NCBI GenBank assembly: GCA_004794655.1
Contig: SMMW01000567.1
Location: 62,001-126,000 of the forward strand
Reading direction: 5' to 3'
Source: Marisa cornuarietis
Taxonomy: Eukaryota; Mollusca; Gastropoda; Architaenioglossa; Ampullariidae
Length of the DNA: 64,000 bases
The notes below the pieces were generated by a model. It searched no databases. It had not been told where the DNA came from and saw only the letters and a program-made list of their open reading frames with translations. The position numbers and the translations under genes are program-made. Shown here piece by piece: positions 57,149 through 64,000 of the stretch. How positions within the stretch are numbered: the stretch's first letter is position 1; every line of letters starts with the position of its first letter.

Positions 57149-57752
57149 TTTTAATTATAACATTCTGTGCAAACAATGTATAATAATATTTATATATTAA
57201 TAATTTCAATAAATATAGGAAAACAATGCTTGGTGTACGTGTGTGTATATATCTGACAGCGGGGACATATTTCGATTAGTATCTTGGTGGAAAAATCTGG
57301 TAACGCATCACTGGACTAATTATCATCACTGTTAATGCTCAATTTAAACATAAACGACAATTACTGTCATCTTAAACTCAAAAACCAAACTCAGATTTAA
57401 ATACTGTTCGTTAACGCAAACTCTTTTTTCTATCATGAAAGCTATCTCACCAGTTCAGAAGGAAATCAAAGTTTGTCTCGATTATAGCGCAGCACCTCGC
57501 CTCTACAATAGTTATCGGTTGCCAGCAACTCTTTTTCTTCGTTACTCTCTATCTAAAATGTTTCAAACCTTTCCTTTCTTTCAAGATATGAAATTACTTT
57601 ATAAACTAAATCTTGATGATAAAACATAATATTGATGCTGTGGAAATATTAATTTGAAGAAATTTGAGATATTAGTGCTTTATTTGGTAGTTTCTTTTTC
57701 TGTCGCCTGACCATATCGCTTCCGCATGCTGTTTGTCTCCCTTTGTCCGCTC
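57149..57752. other. Upstream region of CCDC103
   Basis: AT-rich. The promoter and 5' UTR of CCDC103 should lie here; I see no distinctive motif beyond that inference. Confidence 0.4.
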
Positions 57753-57958
57753 GGGGCGGTCCGGTGACGCAACGGTTAGCACCTGTCACCAATATAGCGA
57801 AGGTTTGCTAGCTGTTCTGGGTTCAGCTCTCGGCTCAGGCACGTTGTACTTTCTCTGAATGTGGCATCTGTCTACAGGGCTGGCTGCTTTGCCGGGATAC
57901 AGCCTGAGCTGCTGGGTCGGCGTAAAAAAAAACAAAAACAAACTAATTCACCCCCGCC
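57753..57958 (+). mobile_element. tRNA-derived SINE with 14-bp target duplication
   Basis: CCCTTTGTCCGCTC is present at 57739-57752 and again at 57959-57972. The body begins with a tRNA-like A-box (GGTGACGCAACGGTTAGCAC) and a B-box-like GGTTCAGCTCT at about 57829, continues with GGCATCTGTCTACAGGGCTG and ends A-rich (57923-57940). The exact duplication suggests a relatively recent L1-like target-primed insertion. Same family as the split copy at 28.70/31.12 kb. Confidence 0.85.
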
Positions 57959-57972
57959 CCCTTTGTCCGCTC

Positions 57973-59840
57973 ACACGTCTCAAACCCAAGAAGCATGCAC
58001 TTTTGTGTACGTTCATTTAAAATGCATTGGGAATCCAGGGAAGAGGCCTAGCTCCTGAAAAAGTTTAAACTTTCATTCACGGGACTTTTAACCACAGTGA
58101 ATACTTATATTAATCTTAACCCGACGCGTAGCAAGTTTATTAATGGCACATATTTTTCAGCCGAATGGCCCGTTCAGCTCAATTCCTTGACCTTTGCCGA
58201 TCGATCGTCGCGATATGGGGACGTCGAGAGGCAATCAGCCTCACTTTCTCATGCACACATACACACGGAGAGTGAAAACAAAAAACAAACAAACAAACAA
58301 GAAAAACCTTGTACAATCGCTTATTGCTTGATCGACTTTGTATAGTTGTTGAAGGGTTGTACATTCCTGACAGCTATACTGATGACTGACTGCATGTCGT
58401 TCGTACTAGCACAGACTATAAAACCGTATGACCCGTTTCACACTTCCCTCTCCCCCTTCCTCACATAAAAGACACAATTGAAGTTCGGCAGTTCGATCAA
58501 ACAAGCAGAAAAGACAGCAACTGAGGGCATTAACTACGTACTTTACCAGAAGGTGGCTGATGCCGCGGGAGCCAGGAACAGAAGTGCGCTTAACAACCAC
58601 CCACCCTTCCACCACCACCATGTTTTTCTGGGTGAAAAAAACCTAACAGCACTTTCATTATTACCAATATTTTGGCAAGCAAACTGCAGTACCTGTATTT
58701 ACTCCCCTTGTCGTCTCCACCAGCAACAGCAAAGTTGATAGTGAAACCAGGAAATAAAAACATTTTCAAAACATGCCCACGACTTTAAGAAACCCACAGG
58801 CTAAACGGCTTAGGCACGTAACTTTCTTTTTAATTGCTAGAAAATCCTGAGGGCAATCTAGGACTTCTCGCATTAACGACACGACATCCCAAGAGTCGGC
58901 AAAAAGATTACAGGACAACAATAAGCTCACAGAATATCTGAGTTAAGTCCCTTGAAGTGCCTGCGTATAGCAACGTAAAAGCAGCGAACTTCACTCTCAA
59001 AAACCAGAAAAGGCGCTGTTAATCTGCATTTGGTTGTCCAGGATTACGCCATGATTAAGAACAGCGTGATCCCTCCCCTAACTTTCCAATAGAGGTCGCA
59101 GGTGAAATACCACATGGCATTCCACTACTGCCTTTTCCAGTTCTGCTCCCTGTTGGCACCGGTCTTCAACAGTCCATATTGTGCTTAAGCAAGGGGCTAC
59201 TGCGAGGGAGAAAAATCCTTCCTTCCTTCCTTTCACATGAAGTGACATAGCCTGCTTGATCCGGTAATATAAAATCTATGACATAAACTAGATGAACCTA
59301 TGACTATGAGCCTTTACATACCAGAATGCGAGAACGAAGGTCCCGGTTTCCTTGTGGCAAAGGATAAATTAACATTCCAAACTTTCGCATGAATCTTTAA
59401 ATAAGTTGTTAACAAACCATTTCTAACTACAGCTATGAAACATATGATGTTGTCGACAGGAAGTGATGAGGCCTAATCTGCAATGCAATGCCCTTAGGTT
59501 CTTCCTTTTCTAAATTAACCAATATAAGGTGGCCAATTCTCCTGTTGAGAAGAAGGCGAGTGATGTAATTTACAGAACATTTCACTTTCTAGACCTTGAG
59601 GTTTCTTTCCCCTGCCCTTCTTCAAACCTCCTTCCTTGAAAGCTTTATTATATGCTATAATCGAAAGTGGTTAAAGTTTGAAAACAGATTTATAGATTTG
59701 TAGACAACGGATTCGATGGATGGGCTCATCCATGAAGTCCCCCTGGAAATGGTGAGACGCAGTGTTAATGTTAACACTCTTTGCGTGAAATTATCTTTCT
59801 ACCAGCTGGAGCATAGGAAGTGAAGGATGTTGGCAGTGTA
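57973..59840. other. Intergenic, nothing recognised
   Basis: Mixed-composition DNA with only short frames. No conserved peptide or RNA gene was seen. Confidence 0.4.
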
Positions 59841-59845
59841 GGTGT

Positions 59846-59938
59846 CGAATACGTCTTGCCTGTACTGTCTAGAACCTACCGAATATATTCTGCCTCTACT
59901 ATCTGTAACCTGCCGAATACGTCCTGTCTTGCCTGTGC
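59846..59938. repeat. Degenerate tandem repeat, 34-bp period
   Basis: Units start at 59846, 59880 and 59914 with CGAATAyrTyCTGCC-like text, followed by CTGTCTAGAACCTAC or the variant CTATCTGTAACCTGC; the third is partial. The exact 34-bp spacing supports tandem duplication. Confidence 0.7.
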
Positions 59939-59983
59939 AACAATAGTCATCTTTGGAGAGTTCCCATCAGCAAGATTATAGTG

Positions 59984-60101
59984 TGACAAATTAGCGTCCC
60001 AGTAGTATTTTTGTGACATGCTACCGTCGCCAGCAGTATTATAACGTGACAAGCCGTAGCGTCCACAGCAATATTTAAATGTGACAAACTAGCGTCCTCA
60101 G
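59984..60101. repeat. Degenerate tandem repeat, 30-35-bp period
   Basis: Units start at 59984, 60014, 60047 and 60082, each opening TGACA and continuing with a variant of AGCGTCCxCAGxAGTATTxx. A partial unit (CAGCAAGATTATAG) precedes the first. Confidence 0.7.
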
Positions 60102-61498
60102 TCAATTCAGGAACTGCGGATCAGCGTGAGCCCCTAGATCCTAGAACTACAGCCAGGTAGTCATCTACTAGCGGCAGCCACTTGCAGGAAGAAAAATTTA
60201 AGGAAAGATTGCCGAAACACCTGTGTGGTGTTCTGAAGCTGACGCCAACATATAGAGTTAAATACAACGCCCCCGCATATTTTGTAATCAGCGTGAGGTG
60301 CCACGTTCGGCTCTGAAATCCCAATCCCAGGGCTTCAACCTTTTGCCGCGTTATTTGGTGGTAAATTCTCCGCTACACAAGTCGCAGCACAGGAATGGCA
60401 ACACCTCTTTGTTAGCTGACGAGGAATACAGCGGCGGATGCTCTGGTCAGTGTCGTGATACCTGCTGGCACGAGGGGAGCCCTTGTGCTAACACACCTCC
60501 CGTCCTCTCCTGTTCCACGCAGGGCAAAGACATCTCCTGCCTGTATGCTACGTGCCATCGCTGCCCCTGCAACCTCACCGTTCTCAAACGTAATTTTTCT
60601 CCACTTTAGTAGTTTCTCCCAAACTCCCGTTTTGATTTGGCCGGGTTTTTTCAACCATTAGCGTGGCTGATTTTTTTTAAAATTTTTATTTATTTATTTT
60701 TGTCGCCGTAGCTGCACAGTTTGTTGTGCTAGGATAGTCGTGTACACCGCAGTACGACTGCTGAATCTGTCAGGTGTTGTTACCTTTAATCTAGCGTCCT
60801 GCATGTTTGCCCCCTTCCTTCCTTCACTTTCCCCCGGTGTGTCTGTGATCCAGAGATACAAGTTTTCTGTCATATCATTCATAACTGTCGCACCGTCTCC
60901 TCCCCTTCTCTGTCTCGTCCCCCTCTGCCTCGCTTTATAACCCTACCATTCGCTCCATCACGTCTACTTCGGGCCGGCGTCTGCTGCGCGTCAGCCGGAA
61001 AAGTTCAAGTCGCCTTCACGAAGGGCCGCATTAGAGGCCCGAATTTTTTTTTTTCTCTCTCTTTGCTTTTCTAGTTGTTACCCTTGTTTCTCTCCCCCAC
61101 CATCTCCTTTGGTGTAGTGAGTCGTCTCCCTTTGTTTTTTTCCATTGCTGTAGTGAGTTGTCTTTGCGTGGACTGAGCGCTCGAGAGTCGAGGGACGTGG
61201 GTCGCTGGGAAACCAGGGCCTAGCCACGACTGTGAGTTTTTCAGCAAAAAGGACTGGCCGCCGGACAGGTTGCAATCAAGCAGCCGACCGATAAGTCGAT
61301 CGGCAAAATGATTTTGTGTTCTGCAGAAAATTGATGGAACGTTGTCATTTTGTGAACTGTGAGCGCTGAGGCTATAAGCACTGACCAACCGGCGTACTTT
61401 GCTGCTAGTGACCGTTCAAGGAGAGGAATCAGCGTGTGAACAGTTCTACGCGAACAAAAGCAAGTGCAGCTTACCTCGGAGAGTGTCAAACCAAAGAC
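60102..61498 (+). promoter_or_regulatory. GC-richer 5' region of the next gene (candidate)
   Basis: The DNA becomes GC-richer, with pyrimidine tracts (60780-60950, 61030-61140) and a GCCGGCGTCTGCTGCGCGTC block near 60975. A TATA-like TTTATAACC lies near 60933. This is plausibly the promoter and 5' UTR of the signal-peptide exon at 61499. Transcription is inferred. Confidence 0.35.
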
Positions 61499-61595
61499 AT
61501 GGGATCGCTTTACAGGTGGAAGATGCAGTACAGGCTGGTGATCACTGGCGTCCTGCTGGTGTCAGTATCCTTGTTGCGGACTGGATTTGCCCTCT
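61499..61595 (+). CDS. Likely first coding exon of a secreted or membrane protein (partial gene)
   Basis: ATG opens a 32-codon frame that ends at a consensus GTAAGT donor in phase 1. The peptide begins MGSLYRWKMQYRLVITG and continues VLLVSVSLLRTGFAL. That is a short basic head, a hydrophobic core of about 12 residues and small residues before a possible cleavage site (TGFA). It looks like a textbook signal peptide ending at an exon border, as many secreted-protein genes do. I do not recognise the family, and the next exon is not identifiable in the remaining 2.4 kb. It could be chance, but signal, frame and donor agree. Confidence 0.5.
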
Positions 61596-61689
61596 GTAAG
61601 TTGACATCTTCTTCTAAGAAAATTCAATAGTACTGTCTGTCTGTCTGTCAACATACGTGTATCTAACTACCTATCAGTCTACCCGCTGC

Positions 61690-61715
61690 TCTCTCTCTCT
61701 CTCTCTCTCTCTCTA
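61690..61715. repeat. (CT)n microsatellite
   Basis: Uninterrupted CT run of about 13 units, 95 bp after the splice donor. Confidence 0.9.
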
Positions 61716-63549
61716 AGCTACAGGCAAAAAAGGAAAAAAGGAATTTTATTTATCCGAGCTGACCCACAATCACAACTTTCTGAAGTGTCAGATTATCTTT
61801 GGGCAGCACACGCTTTTGGTTTCATCTACACTCGACACCAGACAACATTGAAGTGAGTTATTGAAATGTCATTACCATATAATTGATGCTTATGTAAATA
61901 TTTACTAAGTTGTAATCCGAGAGGTTGACTAAAAAAACCGTTGCTGATCATGGCACTCAATATTAGCACCAACTTTTAGATGGAGCAAATATGATGCCAT
62001 GTTTAAAACAACTGAAATGCCATGTTTAAAAACTTGGATGTTACCTGTCATACATTTGGAGTAACGTGTAAAACAACTGGGGCTGTAGTTATATAAAAGG
62101 AGGGTAAGACGTTGCCCCGGGGTAACGTGGGGAAAATCAGGCGCAGGTGTCTGGCTTCTGTAATTATAAAAGTGATGATCAGACTACGAGAATATTGCTT
62201 TATCCATATCTCTATAGTTATGAAGCGGTAGCAAAATGCCTCGGGGTTAAGTAACATAAAGCAATATACACGCGGTCTGGATACCGCTTCATAACTTATC
62301 CTTCGTTTCCCCATGCTACCCCTGGGCTTCATAGCTACGGCCCCTGAGGTGTAGTGTTAGAGACAGCTGAAGATGACCAATCTGTGAATACTCTATAAAG
62401 AAGAGTTCTTGAATCACGAGTAAATGTTTCAGAAATCATTAAAAAAAAATTAGGGCAAGCGAGCGAGAACACGAGAGAGTTTTTTTTTTTTTTAAGACGC
62501 TCTTAGACGAGGATATAGCGTAAAAGAAAAGCGTCAATTATTTTATTCTTCTCTTTGTCGCTCTCTTTATTTTCTTCTTTCACTTTCCTTCCTCAGACCC
62601 ACCCTGCCACTTCTTATCTTCACTACCACACTGACATACACATGCACGCACATTTACGCTCGAATCTAAGGTGAATGACAGTGTGGAAGGTGGACATCTC
62701 AGGTTTACAGTGGGTTTCCCAAGCATGAACGATGCTGCTGAATGAAATTACCAATAGATGGCCATCAAAAAGAACATCTCCGTCAGAAACCGAGGAGAAG
62801 ATACATCAAGTGCTTATTAAATTAAGCTGTTAAGATGTTTGTGTAACGGAAGGACGAGGGGAGCGGGGAATAAAACTGTGGAACAGACTTGGAGTAGGAG
62901 GGAAGATGAATCAATAAAAAGAAGGTAGAAGAAAATTAGAAACGAGGAAAAAGAATAGACAATATTAACGCAAGTTTCACCTCGTAATTGGAGAATTAAT
63001 TCTGCGTAAAATGCAAACATGACGGAAGAGAAAAAAGTTACAAGACATGTTATGTGCTAGCCGTACGCATCGACATAGGTAGCACTTTCCTCGCCCTCTT
63101 TACTGAAGATGTTTACTGGAGGTACTGCAGAGCATGGTCACTAAAGTCACCTGCGTCCACGTCCCTAACTAAGCCAATGTTCTGTCACATGACCAGCCAA
63201 TAACCACGATGGTTTTTCTGAGAGCGGTGAGTAGCGGTGGGAGGTTAGATGGGCACGTGGTGCATTAACATCCTGATCGCGTAAATACATGTTGACGTCA
63301 TGAGGGATGAGAGGTTAAAGTGTTTATCAAAATTTAGGACAATGGCACGGTCAGTGTGACCAGTCTAGTGATTAACGACTAAAAGTGAGACCCTGTTCCC
63401 CACCCCCTTGTGAACATGCGCTGGTGTGTTTATTGTAAAGCGTCGCCGACAACAAAACGCGTGTGTCACAAGACCGCCTCAGTTTTTGTCAGGTCGTGAT
63501 TTATTCTCAGACTGCGGTTGTCAGGTGTACGTCACAAATCACCCCCCCC

Positions 63550-63591
<42 letters not shown>
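63550..63591. repeat. (AC)n microsatellite
   Basis: AC run of about 20 units directly after a C-run. It yields His-Thr or Val-Cys frames that are not genes. Confidence 0.95.
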
Positions 63592-63592
<1 letters not shown>

Positions 63593-63831
63593 TTGTGCGG
63601 GTAGGGAGAGAGGGGACTCTGCAGCAGAAAGCAGTAGAAGCCTCTCGGAACTTTACGGAGCATGTCTGTCATGTTTGTAGATATGCCTGTCATAATGTTG
63701 AAAATATCAACAGATACGTGAATTTTTTTCATAAGCAATGACAGGTCAGAGATGTTCATCATTGCCAAGTGTTAAAATGCTGTTTGGAATGTAGCATTAT
63801 CGGGGGAATCGTGTCGTTGCCCACGCGCGCA

Positions 63832-63832
<1 letters not shown>

Positions 63833-63872
<40 letters not shown>
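63833..63872. repeat. (AC)n microsatellite
   Basis: AC run of about 19 units. A third, shorter AC run lies at 63943-63965. Confidence 0.95.
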
Positions 63873-63875
<3 letters not shown>

Positions 63876-64000
63876 TAAGAGACAACCACGCGTACATATC
63901 ACGTATTAATACAGCCAAACGCACATCACATAACAATACAACCACACACACACACACACACACACATTTTACAAAACAAGACAACTACACACTATCAAAT

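Larger units (their letters stand above)
61596..64000. other. Right flank, probably intron of the signal-peptide gene
   Basis: No further exon was found. Contains a CT microsatellite (61690-61715) and three AC microsatellites near the end. Confidence 0.4.

Noticed and set aside
57820..57845. A tRNA gene with a B-box
   Set aside because: The B-box-like text belongs to a SINE bounded by target duplications; no cloverleaf can be drawn.
59846..60101. CRISPR-like array
   Set aside because: Repeats are contiguous and diverged without unique spacers, and the host is a eukaryote.
60298..60609. Cys-rich 103-codon frame that might be a small secreted peptide
   Set aside because: No signal peptide, no regular cysteine spacing, and open frames in other phases overlap it in GC-richer DNA.
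63426..63984. Several open frames with His-Thr or Val-Cys runs
   Set aside because: They are translations of AC/TG microsatellites on either strand.

Overview
This is animal nuclear DNA: intron-rich genes with GT-AG splicing, AT-rich introns, long TG/AC microsatellites and many transposon remnants. The proteins are bilaterian, and the tRNA-derived SINEs and CR1/L2-like, hAT, pogo/Tigger-like and TTAA-type elements fit a mollusc, perhaps a gastropod. That placement is inference. I found no bacterial, viral or CRISPR-type system.

Layout. 1-10.3 kb is a gene-poor flank with one tRNA-type SINE (about 6.19-6.34 kb) and one hAT-like element (about 9.03-9.59 kb). 10.33-15.67 kb, minus strand, is a complete five-exon ubiquitin-conjugating enzyme gene (UBE2G2, 165 aa). 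Its introns carry LINE pieces and a hAT-type element that itself contains a TTAA-flanked MITE. A 487 bp spacer with CCAAT motifs separates it from a divergently transcribed DNA topoisomerase II gene.

16.16-51.56 kb, plus strand, is that topoisomerase II gene. I could join 32 coding exons with consistent phase into one 1,732-residue frame holding every catalytic motif. Its N-terminus resembles vertebrate TOP2B. The introns hold a pogo/Tigger-like element with a later insertion (intron 5), a LINE fragment and a SINE split by a hAT copy (intron 15), two inverted copies of a P2X7-domain-like repeat (introns 20 and 25), a LINE 3' end and a perfect hairpin (intron 22), a TTAA MITE (intron 26), a second hAT copy (intron 27) and a Harbinger-like element (intron 29).

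51.6-54.3 kb is the topoisomerase 3' flank, with a 159 bp hAT MITE bounded by a perfect 8-bp duplication. 54.31-57.15 kb, minus strand, is a three-exon CCDC103 orthologue (237 aa). A LINE RNase H-like reading frame lies in its second intron. A SINE with 14-bp target duplications follows at 57.75 kb. From about 59.8 kb the DNA is GC-richer, with two degenerate tandem repeats. At 61.5 kb there is a likely first coding exon encoding a signal peptide, whose gene continues beyond the window.

The genes do not form a pathway: one does ER-associated ubiquitination, one DNA topology, one ciliary dynein assembly. The most interesting points are the shared UBE2G2/TOP2 promoter interval, a possible alternative first exon of topoisomerase II, the nested transposons datable by their targets, and the inverted intronic repeats around TOP2 exons 21-25.
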